From Streptomyces gardneri (GTDB lineage Bacteria > Actinomycetota > Actinomycetes > Streptomycetales > Streptomycetaceae): a stretch of 64,000 bases of DNA. The stretch spans positions 1-64,000 of the forward strand of contig NZ_BJMN01000054.1 of the NCBI RefSeq assembly GCF_006539185.1, given 5' to 3'. Below, piece after piece: positions 40,261 through 50,800 of the stretch. The position numbers were made by a program, and so were the translations under genes. A model generated the notes under the pieces. That model saw nothing but the letters and a program-made list of their open reading frames with translations, was not told where the DNA came from and did no database searches. Position 1 is the stretch's first letter. Each line of letters starts with the position of its first letter.

Positions 40261-41954
40261 GCTTCGCCATCCGCTACAGCCTCACCCTCGCCGAGGAGGA
40301 GACCTCCGGCGGGCCCGCCGGCCTCCTCGGCACCGTCGCCGAGGCGGCGGGCCCCCTCTCGGCACTCGCCGGTCTCACCACCCTGCCGCTGAACGTCTCC
40401 AACGACGTCCTCGGCGGCTCCCTCGTCCTCGACGCCGACATCACCGTCACCATGGGCGAAGGGGCCGTCGCGAGCACCTTCGAGGCCGTCCTGGTCAACC
40501 TGCCCGCCGAGACGGTCAGGACGCTGCGCGCCGCCCTCGCCCGCCGGCCGCTCTCGGCCACCGTCCGGCTCGGCTACTTCGACGACCGGAGCGTCGGCCG
40601 TCACCCCGTCATGGCCGGCCGCGTCGTCAAACTCGCCTCCTGGGTCGCCGAGGACGGCCTCAGCAGGGTCCGGCTCACCGGCCAGGACGCCGGCGGCTAC
40701 GCCCTGCGCATGACCTCCGCGAGCGTCCACCGCGCCGAGGCCGCCAACGCCCTGGACTTCGCCCACAAGGTCGTGACGGCCGCCGGGCTCACCCTCGCCA
40801 AGGGCTCCGCGCTGACCACGGAGCTCACCGACCACACCGTACGCAACCCCACCGCCCTCGACGCGCTGCGCGAGCTCGCCCACACCGCCGGCGCCCCCGT
40901 CGTCATCCGCGACCGGTGCGTCCTCATCGGCCCCGCCGTCGGCACCGACGACCCCGCCCCGGTCGCCTTCGACCCGGACGTCAACCTCGTCGCGTACGGC
41001 GAGACGCAGGGCGAGGAGACCCTCGTGGTGGCACCCGGCGAGGAGCGCCCGCCGACCCGTACCTCGATGAACGTGACCGTCCTCGGCCACCCCGATCTGC
41101 GGGTCGGCCAGGTCGTCACGCTCCGCCGCATCCAGGACGCCCCCGCCGGACCACTGCGCGTCAACCGGCTCGTGCACCGCTTCGGCGTCCGCACCGGCTA
41201 CGTGTGCGAGGTCCAGCTCGTCGCCGCGGCCGCCGGCGAGTTCGTCGAGGCCGTCGACGGGGCCCGGGGCTTCACCGACCGGCTGGACGCCGGCGCCGAA
41301 CGCGCCCTGCTCGCCCGCCCCTCCGTCGACGTCGGCGAGGTCAGCTCCTACCGGGCCGCGGGCCACCAGGTCTCCCTCCGCTACGGGCAGTCCCCGCCGC
41401 CCTCCATGAGCCTGCCCAGCGTCACCGGCCCGGTCGGCGACGACGTCCTGCTCGACAAACCCGTCGCGGCGCCCTTCGCGTTCGGGCCGTGCGGGCTCAT
41501 GACCCCCGTCTACCCCGGCATGCGGGCCCTGCTCGCCCACAACCGCAACCTCGTCAACGACGCCGCCGTCGTCGGCTGGCTCTGGCCCCGCACCCCCGGC
41601 GCCCGGGCGCCCGCGCCCGAACCCGGCGACTACTGGCTCGCCCTGCCCACCGGCACCGGCTCCGACGGGCAGCCCACCGGCCCCGGCGTCAACGACCTCA
41701 CCGACGCCAAGGGCGGCCGGATCATCCAGGCCCGCGGCCTGCACATCCTCGTCGGCACGCCGAAGCTCCCGCAGGTCGGCACCCGGCCCACCCCGCCCGA
41801 CGACGACTCGGTCACCATCGAGCACCACACCGGCACCACCATCGAGATCGACCCCGAGGGTGCCGTCACCGTCCGCACGAAGGGAAGCGGGATCAAGCTG
41901 ACCAACGGGACCGTGAGCCTGTCCCTCGACGGCGCCTCGGTACAGGTGACGTGA
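40257..41954 (+). CDS. Fused hub-spike protein (gp27/gp5, VgrG-like)
   Basis: 565-residue central baseplate protein. Residues 1-350 look like a gpD/gp27 hub: repeated beta domains with VRLTGQDAGGYALRMTSASV, HKVVTAAGLTLAKGSAL and LDALRELAHTAGAPVVIRD. From about 350 an OB-fold-like spike follows (YLAL-type strands, GMRALLAHNRNLVNDAAVVG). Residues 520-565 form the triple-helix needle: EHHTGTTIEIDPEGAVTVRT, then GIKLTNGTVSLSLDG. Hub and spike on one chain is the usual state in VgrG-type devices. Overlaps both neighbours (ATGA upstream, TGATG downstream). Confidence 0.82.
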   Translation: MSFAIRYSLTLAEEETSGGPAGLLGTVAEAAGPLSALAGLTTLPLNVSNDVLGGSLVLDADITVTMGEGAVASTFEAVLVNLPAETVRTLRAALARRPLSATVRLGYFDDRSVGRHPVMAGRVVKLASWVAEDGLSRVRLTGQDAGGYALRMTSASVHRAEAANALDFAHKVVTAAGLTLAKGSALTTELTDHTVRNPTALDALRELAHTAGAPVVIRDRCVLIGPAVGTDDPAPVAFDPDVNLVAYGETQGEETLVVAPGEERPPTRTSMNVTVLGHPDLRVGQVVTLRRIQDAPAGPLRVNRLVHRFGVRTGYVCEVQLVAAAAGEFVEAVDGARGFTDRLDAGAERALLARPSVDVGEVSSYRAAGHQVSLRYGQSPPPSMSLPSVTGPVGDDVLLDKPVAAPFAFGPCGLMTPVYPGMRALLAHNRNLVNDAAVVGWLWPRTPGARAPAPEPGDYWLALPTGTGSDGQPTGPGVNDLTDAKGGRIIQARGLHILVGTPKLPQVGTRPTPPDDDSVTIEHHTGTTIEIDPEGAVTVRTKGSGIKLTNGTVSLSLDGASVQVT

Positions 41955-42298
41955 TGCCCGAAGTCCTCACCACCGCCTCCGTCCTGAAGTGCGCCCACGG
42001 CGCCCCCGTCCTCGCCACCGCCTCGCAGAGCGCGCTCACCGTCGACGGCGCCCCCGCCCTGCTCGTCACCGACCTGCTCGCCGCGACCGTCCCCGCCTGC
42101 CCCAACACCGACGTCAGCAAGGGGCAGGCGCCCTGCGTCAAGGTCACCGCGGTCGGCGTCGGGGCCAGCCGCCTGCTGAAGGTCAGCGGCACACCCGTCG
42201 CCCTCGCCACCGCGAAGGGCGCCACCCAGGCCGTCCCCGTCCTCCCCTTCGCCTGGCAGGTCGAGGACCCGGGCCAGACCCTGCTCCGTACGGACTGA
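41954..42298 (+). CDS. PAAR-like spike-tip protein
   Basis: 114-residue protein with two short repeats and metal-type ligands Cys-13, His-15 (LKCAHGAP), Cys-49 and Cys-61 (VPACPNTDVSKGQAPC). This matches the PAAR-like/DUF4280-type tips that cap VgrG-like spikes with a bound metal ion. It directly overlaps the hub-spike stop (TGATG), the expected partner. It should sharpen the needle and may carry effectors. Confidence 0.75.
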   Translation: MPEVLTTASVLKCAHGAPVLATASQSALTVDGAPALLVTDLLAATVPACPNTDVSKGQAPCVKVTAVGVGASRLLKVSGTPVALATAKGATQAVPVLPFAWQVEDPGQTLLRTD

Positions 42299-42312
42299 GG
42301 AGCCGCCAGCCC

Positions 42313-42711
42313 ATGCCCAGCCCCGATCCGCTCGAACCCCTCGGCCACAGCCTGCTCCTCGACGACGGCGACCTCGTCGTCCGCGGCGGCGGGCTCGCCG
42401 AGGTCCGCGGCCTCGCCAACCTCGTCCAGGCACTGACCCTGCGCCTGCTCACCCCGTACGGCAGCGACCGCTGCGACCACCGCTACGGGCTCAGCGCCGG
42501 GGCCGCCTTCACCCACCCCGGCGGCACCCGCGTCCTCAAGGACCTGCTGCGCCTGGAGATCGTCCGCACCCTGGCCGCCGACCCACGGGTGCGGGAGGTC
42601 GCCGAGGTCACGTTCACCGAGGACCCCGCCGTCCGGGTCCTGACCGTCCGGGTCCTCGTCGAGGCCCTCGACGGCCGGACCACCGCCCTGACCGCCGAAG
42701 TGGAGGTGTGA
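42313..42711 (+). CDS. gp25-like baseplate wedge protein
   Basis: 132-residue GPW/gp25 family protein: LVRGGGLAEVRGLANLVQAL-type N-terminus (RGLANLVQALTLRLLTPYGS), HRYGLSAGAAF, then RTLAADPRVREVAEVTF and a terminal beta strand. It initiates sheath assembly at the baseplate in this family. ATG 42313 was chosen because the domain begins directly after; the frame is open much further upstream only as a shadow of the neighbours. Three bp before the baseplate J gene. Confidence 0.85.
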   Translation: MPSPDPLEPLGHSLLLDDGDLVVRGGGLAEVRGLANLVQALTLRLLTPYGSDRCDHRYGLSAGAAFTHPGGTRVLKDLLRLEIVRTLAADPRVREVAEVTFTEDPAVRVLTVRVLVEALDGRTTALTAEVEV

Positions 42712-42714
42712 ACC

Positions 42715-44025
42715 ATGGCGTACGGCGTGACCCCCGACGGCTTCGTCCTCAAAGGCCTCGACGTGATCCTCGCCGAGAGCAAGGCCCGCACCAGGGCCGC
42801 CCTCGGTGCCGATGTCGACCTGTCGCCCACCAGCCCCCTCGGCAAGATCCTGGAAGTGGTCGCCCAGGAGGACGCCGAACTGTGGAAGCGGATGGAGGCC
42901 CTCTACTACGGGCAGTTCACCGCCACCGCCGACGGCGCCGCCCTCGAACTCCTCGGCGACGACGCGGGACTCGCCCGCCACGCCGCCCGCCGGGCCGGAA
43001 CCGTCGCGCTCACCCTGACCGGCGGCGTCCCCGGCCGGACCTACGTGGTGCCGGAGGCGACCGTCCTGCTCGGCGACGGCGACCCCGCCCGGGCCTTCGC
43101 CACCACCGCCCCCGTCGAACTGACCGCCGCCGCCCCCGCCCGTACCGTACGGGTCCTCGCCGTCGACCCCGGGGAGGCCCCGGTCGCCGCCGGAACCGTC
43201 GACGACGTGCACCCGGCGCACCGCGCCCAGTACCTCGCCGACTGGCCGCCCGCCGCCCTCGTCGTCACCAACCCGGCACCCTTCGGCGAGCTGATCCCCG
43301 AGGACGACGACGCCTACCGGGCCAGGATCATCGCCCTCCCGCGCGCCCTGTGGACCGTGGAGAGCGTCCGCCAGGCCGCCCTGGGCGTGCCCGACGTCCT
43401 CGACGCCCGGGTCACCGACCCGCTCGGCGGCATCGACGTCTCCCAGGCCTACTTCGGCGGCTTCGACTTCGGCGGCCGCACCTTCAGCGACGAACGCCGG
43501 GTCGGCGAGCCCTACTTCGCCGAGGTCGCCGTCGCCCACCGGGGCCTGCGCCCCTGGCGCACCCTGCCCGCCCCCGGATCCGTGACCGGCGTGTACGAGC
43601 TCGTCGAGGCGGCCGTGGAACGCGTCCGGCCCATCGGCGTGCACGTCAACATCCTCGAGGCGGACCACATCGACGTCGCCGTCCGCGCCGAGATCGTCAT
43701 CGCCGCCGGCTTCGACGGCCCCACCGTCATCGCCCGCATCCGGGCCCGCCTCACCGCCGACATCGGCCGGCTCCGGCTCGGCGACGACGTCCTCTACGCC
43801 CGCGTGATGTGCGCCCTCGCCGACCAGCCCGGCGTCGACGACGTCCGCAGGCTCCATCTGCGGCGCTGCCCGCCCGCCTTCGGCCGCTTCGGCTTCGGCG
43901 GCGTCGCCTACCAGCTCGGCACCGTCGAGGCCGCCGTCGGAGAGTCCCTCGCCATGGGCCCCACCGAGATGGCCGTCTTCGCCGCCGACGCCGCCCTCAG
44001 CAGCATCGAGGTGGTCGGCCGATGA
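42715..44025 (+). CDS. Baseplate J-like wedge protein (gp6/gpJ)
   Basis: 436-residue baseplate J family protein: SKARTRAALGADVDLSPTSP near residue 22, GKILEVVAQEDAELWKRMEA, LTGGVPGRTYVVPEATVLLG, IPEDDDAYRARIIALPRALW and the C-terminal HINI/EADHI-type wing (HVNILEADHIDVAVRAEIVI). Forms the baseplate periphery with gp25 and gp7-like partners. The stop overlaps the next start (ATGA). Confidence 0.87.
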   Translation: MAYGVTPDGFVLKGLDVILAESKARTRAALGADVDLSPTSPLGKILEVVAQEDAELWKRMEALYYGQFTATADGAALELLGDDAGLARHAARRAGTVALTLTGGVPGRTYVVPEATVLLGDGDPARAFATTAPVELTAAAPARTVRVLAVDPGEAPVAAGTVDDVHPAHRAQYLADWPPAALVVTNPAPFGELIPEDDDAYRARIIALPRALWTVESVRQAALGVPDVLDARVTDPLGGIDVSQAYFGGFDFGGRTFSDERRVGEPYFAEVAVAHRGLRPWRTLPAPGSVTGVYELVEAAVERVRPIGVHVNILEADHIDVAVRAEIVIAAGFDGPTVIARIRARLTADIGRLRLGDDVLYARVMCALADQPGVDDVRRLHLRRCPPAFGRFGFGGVAYQLGTVEAAVGESLAMGPTEMAVFAADAALSSIEVVGR

Positions 44026-46229
44026 GCACCTCCACCGCCCAGGCCGCCCCGGCCGTCGCGCCCGACCCGCCCCGGCTCGCCGCCGCCGACATGGCCGCGC
44101 GGCTCACCGCGCCCTTCGCCCGCGGCGCCGACCGGCTGCCGCTCGTGGTGCGGGGCACGGCAGTCGACCCGTACGACTTCCAGCTGCACACCGCCCAGTT
44201 CGGCGTCACCCCCCGGCCGCTGTACATCCTCCAGGCCCGCAAGGACGTCCCTGCCGCGACCACCGTCACCTTCGGCGTACGGGGCGGCCCGGCACTCTCA
44301 CTGCCCCTGCCCGACGGGCTCACCGCGGGCACCTCCGTCCCGCTGCCCGACGGCACCGGCATCCTCACGGGCATCCAGTCCGGACTCGCCGGCGGCCAGG
44401 AGGAGTGGTGGCGGCTCACCGCCCTCCTCGGCACCATGGGCCGGCTGCTGTGGGCCGTCGGCTGGGAACGCGACCACCTGCGCCGACAGCTCGCCCGCAC
44501 CGCCGCCCAGCGTTCCCTCGCCCACGCCTACGGCGCCCACCTCGACCGCAACGGCGCGGGCCTCGGCGTCGTCCGCGCCCCCGGCGAGACCGACGGGGCC
44601 TACCGCCGCCGCCTGACCGTCGCCCGCCGCTGGACCCTGCCCACCCCCGCCGGCCTCACCGCCGCCCTCAACGACGCGGTCGGCCCCATCGACGGCGTCG
44701 CCGACCCCCTCGTCCTCGACGACACCGACGCCGAACTCCGCCGCGGCCTGCTGCCGCTGAGGGTCGCCCCCCTCGACCTGCCGCCCGGCCAGAGCGTCGA
44801 CCTGCTCGGCACCGTCGGAACCGACCTGCCCAGGCCCCCCGTCGAGGAGGTCTTCCACCCCGGCCTCCTGGTCACCCTGTCCCCCTTCGCCGCCGTACAC
44901 CGGCCCCTCCCCGGCACCCCCGAACCCCTCCTCGTCCAGCCCGTCGTCGCCGCCGCGATCGCCCGGCTCAACCTCTTCGCCTCGCTGTCCGTCGTGCACG
45001 CCGGATACGACCCGAGGGCCGCCGACGCCCGCGCCACCGGCCGCGCCGTCCTCCTCAGCCACGACACCATCCCCAGCCAACGGATCGCCGCCCTCGCCCA
45101 CTGGTCCGGATTCGACCTGGTCACCCACCGCACGGACGGACTGGTCTACGCCGAGTGCGCCCCCGGCGAACTCCTCGGCATGGACACCGGCGACGGCGTC
45201 CTCCCCGTCGACGGGACGCTCACCCTCACCCTCCGGCCCCTCGTGCCGCCCCCCGGCTCCCTCGTCCGCTGGTACGTGCTGCGCCGCGGCGCGGGCCGCG
45301 GCGAACTCGTCGGACCCACCGAAGGGGCCTCCGTCGTCCTGCGCGGCAAGGCGGCCGGCCGGGTCGTCGTCGTTGCAGAACTCCGCCTCGCCGACCTCAC
45401 GGCCTCCGCGACCCGCGAGCTCGTCGTCCGTCCCGTCACCCTCGCCGACAACACGGCGATCGGCGCCGACGGCACCCTCGACCCGGACCCGCCACGGCCC
45501 ATGCCGCCCGGCGAGGGCCTCCATCCCGCCTTCCTCGTGCGCCACGACGACCCCGCCCACGCCGAGTACGGAACCGACGCGGAGACCCGTCGGATGCGCC
45601 GAGAGGTCGCCGAACACCTCGACGGGCTTCTCTCCCTCGTGCCTCCGGGGACCACCGGCAAACTTGCCGTCCGCAGAGACCTGAGCGCGACGGCGGGCCA
45701 ACTCGCCAAGGAGGCACGCGAACTGCGCCTCAGCCACCCGGGCCTGCCCCTGGGAACGCTCGGCGCGCTCGCCCACCGGGCCGGCTTCAGCTACGTCCGC
45801 GTCGCCGGGGGAGTCGTGACGGTCGCCCAGGAGCACCAGGACCCGGTCAGGGTCACCGCACCCGGGATCTTCCGCGACGTCCTGCCGATCGGCACCACCG
45901 TGCCCCTCACCGTGACTCCCTCGCCCGCCGAGATCGGCGCGGCCGGAGTGCTCGGCTGGTCCACCGGCGACGGCGCCGCCGCCCTCCTGACCACCGCCCC
46001 CGGCACGATGTCCGTACGCGGCGAACACGGCGGCCCCGCCTGGGTGCAGGCCTCCTACCGGATGGGCGACAGAACCGGCGCCTACCAGTTCACGGTCCGG
46101 CTCCGCCCCGAACTCGCCGGCCACACCCTGCCGCCCGCCACCCGAGCCCTGATCATCCGCCTCCTCGAAGACCTGCGCCCGCTGGGCGTCGAGGTCGTCA
46201 CCCGTCTCCTGCCCGGAGGGAATCCGTGA
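44022..46229 (+). CDS. Large gp7/Afp12-like baseplate protein
   Basis: 735-residue protein. N-terminal ~180 residues (PYDFQLHTAQFGVTPRPLYI; GAHLDRNGAGLGVVRAPGET; DGAYRRRLTVARRWTLPTPA) match the style of phage tail P2-I/gp7 wedge proteins; the middle and C-terminus add beta domains (GTLTLTLRPLVPPPGSLVRW; LRLSHPGLPLGTLGALAHRA). It follows baseplate J with a 4-bp overlap and precedes the fibre-like gene with a GTGA overlap. The role as second wedge component is from synteny plus the N-terminal pattern. Confidence 0.65.
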   Translation: MSTSTAQAAPAVAPDPPRLAAADMAARLTAPFARGADRLPLVVRGTAVDPYDFQLHTAQFGVTPRPLYILQARKDVPAATTVTFGVRGGPALSLPLPDGLTAGTSVPLPDGTGILTGIQSGLAGGQEEWWRLTALLGTMGRLLWAVGWERDHLRRQLARTAAQRSLAHAYGAHLDRNGAGLGVVRAPGETDGAYRRRLTVARRWTLPTPAGLTAALNDAVGPIDGVADPLVLDDTDAELRRGLLPLRVAPLDLPPGQSVDLLGTVGTDLPRPPVEEVFHPGLLVTLSPFAAVHRPLPGTPEPLLVQPVVAAAIARLNLFASLSVVHAGYDPRAADARATGRAVLLSHDTIPSQRIAALAHWSGFDLVTHRTDGLVYAECAPGELLGMDTGDGVLPVDGTLTLTLRPLVPPPGSLVRWYVLRRGAGRGELVGPTEGASVVLRGKAAGRVVVVAELRLADLTASATRELVVRPVTLADNTAIGADGTLDPDPPRPMPPGEGLHPAFLVRHDDPAHAEYGTDAETRRMRREVAEHLDGLLSLVPPGTTGKLAVRRDLSATAGQLAKEARELRLSHPGLPLGTLGALAHRAGFSYVRVAGGVVTVAQEHQDPVRVTAPGIFRDVLPIGTTVPLTVTPSPAEIGAAGVLGWSTGDGAAALLTTAPGTMSVRGEHGGPAWVQASYRMGDRTGAYQFTVRLRPELAGHTLPPATRALIIRLLEDLRPLGVEVVTRLLPGGNP

Positions 46230-46843
46230 CCGACATCAACTTCAGCCCCACCTTCAAACACGTGGCGTGGGTGGACAACCGCGACCGCGTGGCCGCGAGC
46301 GGCCAGAACGGCTTCAACGTGCGCTTCGACTCGATCCAGAAGGACCTGGAGAACCTGTCGTCGGTGGTGCGGCAGATCGACGCGGGGCTGAAGGCGGTGG
46401 GACAGCGGCCGACGGTGAAGAGGCTGCTGTCGCTGCCTCCGGCGTTCGCGCCCGTGCAGAGCAGGACGCCGTGGGTGCTCCAATCGAACGGCGTTGCAGT
46501 CCGGACGAGCGCGAACGACACGGACCTCGGGGGAGTCCTGGCCGTCGCGCCCCCCGACGGCGTCCAGCTGCTCACCCTCCGGGCCACCGGCACGAACGCC
46601 GGCAACGGCAGCCTGCAGGTCACCCTCTTCCGCAGCTCGCTCACCGTCACCGGCCCGCCCGAGCCGATCGCCCAGGTGCAGTGCTCCGGTGGCCCCTTCG
46701 GCGATCCCCAGCCGATCCAACCCGACAAGGCCCGGGTCGACATGTCCCGGTTCAGCTACTTCGTCGGGGCGAGTCTCGTCGACGCCACCCCAGGTGGCGC
46801 CGTCTTCATCACCAGCGTCCAGCTCTCCTACAACGTCGACTGA
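46226..46843 (+). CDS. Putative tail-fibre/baseplate accessory protein
   Basis: 205-residue protein with a helical stalk (FNVRFDSIQKDLENLSSVVR; QIDAGLKAVGQRP) followed by a beta-rich jelly-roll-like C-terminus (VQLLTLRATGTNAGNGSLQV; FSYFVGASLVDATPGGAVFI). GTG 46226 follows GGAGGG. Stalk-then-beta-head is typical of small trimeric fibres; assignment is inferred from this and from position after the baseplate genes. Confidence 0.55.
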   Translation: MTDINFSPTFKHVAWVDNRDRVAASGQNGFNVRFDSIQKDLENLSSVVRQIDAGLKAVGQRPTVKRLLSLPPAFAPVQSRTPWVLQSNGVAVRTSANDTDLGGVLAVAPPDGVQLLTLRATGTNAGNGSLQVTLFRSSLTVTGPPEPIAQVQCSGGPFGDPQPIQPDKARVDMSRFSYFVGASLVDATPGGAVFITSVQLSYNVD

Positions 46844-46854
46844 ACGGAGCTCTC

Positions 46855-47829
46855 ATGCCGGGCAACCTCTACATCCCCGTGGAAGCCACGGACGACGGGA
46901 CGCAGCGCCCGTATCCCGCCAACGCGCCCACACCGCCGTGGCTCGGGCAGAACTTGCGGTTCACCTACAACGGGGTGCCGGACACCAAGGCGTACATCGG
47001 CAAGAAGAACAACATCGTGATCGGCGTGAAGAACAAGGGCGACCAGCCCATGGACAACGTCACGGTCCAGGCGTACGTGTTCGCGGCCGGCTTCGGGTTC
47101 GGCTACCCGGGATACGCGGCCTTCAGGTGCGACGTCGACCAGCCGATTCAGACCGTCGGAGCGCACAGCATGGCCACCTTCGTCATGAAGGAGCCCTGGG
47201 AGCCCGTTGACACCGACGGGGCGCCCGACAAGCACTACTGCATCCTGGCCAATGTCTACCAGGTGGGAGGTGAGGGCAAGCTGCTGGATTACCAGGACGA
47301 GCACGCCGTGCTCGACGTCGATCACAACCAGCACCACGGCCAGTGCAACATCGTCGTGGTGCCCGCACCGCCCCCGCCGCCCGGCGGCGGGGGCACCACC
47401 TCCAAGGTGCCCACGACGACCTTCCCGCCCCGGGGCGGGAACTCCGAGTACATGGTGCGCGCCGAACCCGTCACGACGAAGCCCGAGGAGAGCCAGCTCT
47501 CCCTCCTCAGGGTCCGTCCCGGCGTCGCACCGGGTGGCGGTGACACGGCTCTCGGGGGTCTCAGCCTGATGACCTCCAAGGGGCCCGTCCCCATCACCCT
47601 CGGCACCGGGACACCCGGCTTCGACCTTCGGTCGGAACTCATTCCGGGACTTGACACGCTCTTCCGGTTCCCCGAGGGCCCACGCGACGCGATTCCCACC
47701 GACATCGAGGTCCGGCTCCCCGAGGGCGCCCCGCTCGGCAGCCTGCACGTCTTCGACGTCGGCCTCCGGACCGAGCGGGGCGACCTCGCCGGTTCCGGGC
47801 TCCGCGTGATGATCCTGGTCACCGAGTAG
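46855..47829 (+). CDS. Putative adhesin/fibre protein with CARDB-like domain
   Basis: 324-residue protein in two parts joined by a Pro/Gly hinge (APPPPPPGGGG). Residues 1-160 form a CARDB-like Ig domain (KKNNIVIGVKNKGDQPMDNV; VQAYVFAAGFGFGYPGY) with a HYC motif. Residues 200-324 form a second beta domain (FDLRSELIPGLDTLFRFPEG; SLHVFDVGLRTERGDLAGSG). No signal peptide, as for other CIS parts. Possible receptor-binding or baseplate-decorating role; family not recognised. Confidence 0.5.
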   Translation: MPGNLYIPVEATDDGTQRPYPANAPTPPWLGQNLRFTYNGVPDTKAYIGKKNNIVIGVKNKGDQPMDNVTVQAYVFAAGFGFGYPGYAAFRCDVDQPIQTVGAHSMATFVMKEPWEPVDTDGAPDKHYCILANVYQVGGEGKLLDYQDEHAVLDVDHNQHHGQCNIVVVPAPPPPPGGGGTTSKVPTTTFPPRGGNSEYMVRAEPVTTKPEESQLSLLRVRPGVAPGGGDTALGGLSLMTSKGPVPITLGTGTPGFDLRSELIPGLDTLFRFPEGPRDAIPTDIEVRLPEGAPLGSLHVFDVGLRTERGDLAGSGLRVMILVTE

Positions 47830-47845
47830 CCGCGGCCGCATCCCC

Positions 47846-50800
47846 TTGGAGATCCACGTCCACGTGCCGGTGAGGATCACCCTCACCGGCGAGCCCGGCC
47901 CCGATGAGTTGGCCGCGCTCACCCGGCGGCTCACCGCGCTCGTCGCCGGGCGGCTCGCGCGGGCCGAGCGGGAGATCGGGCGCGGGCACCGGGCGGCAGT
48001 GTGGGCCGACGGGGCCGGGGTGCGGGAGGTCCACGAGGCGGGGCGGGACGTGGACGGCGGGTATGCGCTGCCCTCGTACGCCGCCGCCGGGCGTTCCACC
48101 AAGGTGCCCGTGCGCGGCAAGGAGCCCTGGACCGTCGTCGGCACCGCGCGGGCGCGGATCGAGGTCGGGTCGTACCTCGGGTACGTGGAGGAGGTGCTGG
48201 GGCAGCCGTTCCCGGAGGCCGTGCTGTACCGCTCGCTCCGCGGCGCGGTCCGTGACGTGGACGTCTGGCTGGTGCGGCTCAACAAGGCCTACGCACCGCA
48301 CACGTTGGGGGAGGAGCTCGTGGTCCGGAGCTCCGCGCGGGAGAAGGGGAGGCAGACCGTGCCGGCCTGGGCGGTCGCCGGGTCGGACGACTCGCTGTAC
48401 CGCCTCACCGCGGCCGACGAGAGCGGGACGATCGCCGCCCGCATCCCGGGCGTGCCCCCGGGGCATGTCGTCTTCACCGCCATGCGGCTGCCGCGCGTCG
48501 ACATCGGCGACGTCGCCGCGCTCGGTCCCGGCCTCGTGGTCGGCATGACCGTGCGCGAGGCCGGGTTCTGTGTCGACGCGTTCGTGTTCGAGCGGGCCAC
48601 CGGCATCCCCTGGAGCCGGTACGCCGAGGAGTACGCACGCGAGACCGTCACCGTCCGGGTCCAGCCGGCCGTTCTGCGCCCCACCTCGAACCCGGTGCGT
48701 ACAGCGGCCGGCATCGAGCGGGAAGCCCTCTTCCTGCTGCTCGACCGGTACGCGGGCGACCACCCCGCGGGCCGCGAACCCGCCGCCCAGCTCTTCGTCG
48801 CCGAAGGGGGCGTCTTTCCCGGGGTGCCCGGAGCGGCGCTGCGGCACCTCGAATGGCCCGCGGAGGAGGGCGAGAGGGTGCTCTACTGCCGGGCCTCGCT
48901 CGACCTCGCCCCGGAGACCCTCGACGCCGCGTACTTCCGCCCGACGGCCCGGCGGATGGCCGCCGGCCTCGTGCCGCTGATCGGCGAGGACGGCTTCGCC
49001 GCAGCCCTCGGCGCGCTGCTCGACGAGACCGAGCAGCACGCGCGTGGACGGGTCGGCAGCCTCTTCGGGTACGTGCTGGAGAGCATCGGACGGCACGGAA
49101 AACTGGCGGAGTTCTTCGACGCCGCCGATGCCACTCGCCGGTTCGCCCTGCGGCTTCGGCTGCTCCAGCAGTGCGAGAGCAGCCCGTACGCGCAGCACGA
49201 GCGGGTCCGCGCCCTGCGCGCCGCCCTCGGACAGGAGCGCGCGGCCACCACTGCCCACGCCTACACGGTCGGCGGCCCCGGGCAGGGGGCCGTACGGCTC
49301 GACCGGCGATCGGACGGGACGGTGCTCGCCGGAGAGCTCCTCGGGCGCGTCGACTTCCTCTATCAGAAGAGCACCACCGTCATGCGGCCCAAGCCGGGCC
49401 GGGCCGAGGCGTGGCGCGCCGAACTCCTCGCCCAGCGGCAGCGGATGGTCGAGGAGATCCTCTCCGGACGCGATCAACGCGTGTACGGGGAGGGTGAGTT
49501 CGCAGCCGAGGCCGTCGCGCGGGCCGCGCAGGCCGCCCGGATCACCGCCGACGACTTCGAGGAGGTCGAGGTCGAGTTCGGCATCCGGCTCCTGGAGGTG
49601 CTCGCCATCCAGGAGCAGGGGCTGCCCTCGTACGCGGTGCGGTTCGAGATCGTCTCGCGCGTCGCCGGCCACGGCGAGCAGTGGGGGCGCGCGGCGGGAC
49701 CCGTGCTCGAACCGGTCGGCGAGTTCGAGGCCCGGCTCGTCCAGTGGCGGCTCGGCCGGGCCGGGGAGGCCTACCGGATCGCCGGCTTCGCCGTGCTCGC
49801 CATCGGTGGCCTCGCCCTCGCCTGGGAGGCGGGCGTCGTCGCCTCCCTCGTCCGACTGGGCGGCGGACTGCGCGCGGTGGGCTTCGGCATCGGCGTCTCG
49901 GAGGGCATCCACCTGGTCAAGGTCCTTCTCCACAAGGAGGAGGCCACCGTCGGCGGCTTCGTCATGGCCGCCGTCGACGGCTATCTCGGTGCCGTCGGCT
50001 ACAAGATCGGCAGCGGGCTCGGCGGCCTGGCCGGGGACCGCATCGGTACCGCCACCCTGCGCACCCGGATCGCCTCCTGGATCGCGGGCAAACTCGTCAC
50101 CGGCGTGGCAGGCGGCTCCGCCGCGGCGGCCCTGGCGGCCTTCGCTCACGACATCGTCGACGGACGATGGTCGGGCATCGACACATATGTGGCCAGGATG
50201 GAGTTCGGCGCGGTCGTCGGAATCGTCGGCGCCTTCACCGTGGACCCGCTCCTGCACGGACTCCTCACCCGGGCCGGGCCGACCCTGGTCAAGGCCGCCC
50301 TGCTCACCCGCCTCCTCGGCGGCGAGGGCGTCACGGCCGAACGCTGGGCCGAGGCCATGGCCCTGACCCGGCGGCGGATGGAACAGACCTTGGGCCAGAG
50401 CTTGCCGGCGGCGGAGGCGAGGGCCTGGACGCGAGCGCTCGGCGAGCGCGTCGACGAGGCGGCGGAAGGGCTCGCCCACGCGCAGGCGCGCCCGAGAGGC
50501 ACCGCGTCGCGCGTCCCCGCGCGCATCGAGCAGGGGCACGAGGCACCCACGCCCGCACCCGCACCCGCGCCGATCACGGCCGCCCCGGCGGCCGCGCGGC
50601 CCGGTCCGGCCTCCGCGTGGCCGAGCTGGGCGCAGCTGAAACAGGCCTCGCTCACCGACCGGGAAGCGGCCCTGGACCGACGGTGGTACGAGACGGCGCG
50701 CCCCGAAGTGCTGCGCGCCCACGCGGCCCACGACCCCGTGGCCCAGGAGTTCCTGGACGAGCAGGGGAGCGTCCCCAAGCGCCCCTACCAGCCCGAGCGC

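Noticed and set aside
39758..42298. An 846-codon plus-strand open frame starting in the 16-bp repeats and overlapping plug and hub-spike genes
   Set aside because: Only its last 114 codons (from ATG 41954) encode a recognisable protein, the PAAR-like tip; the rest is Arg/Pro-rich shadow of genes in another frame.
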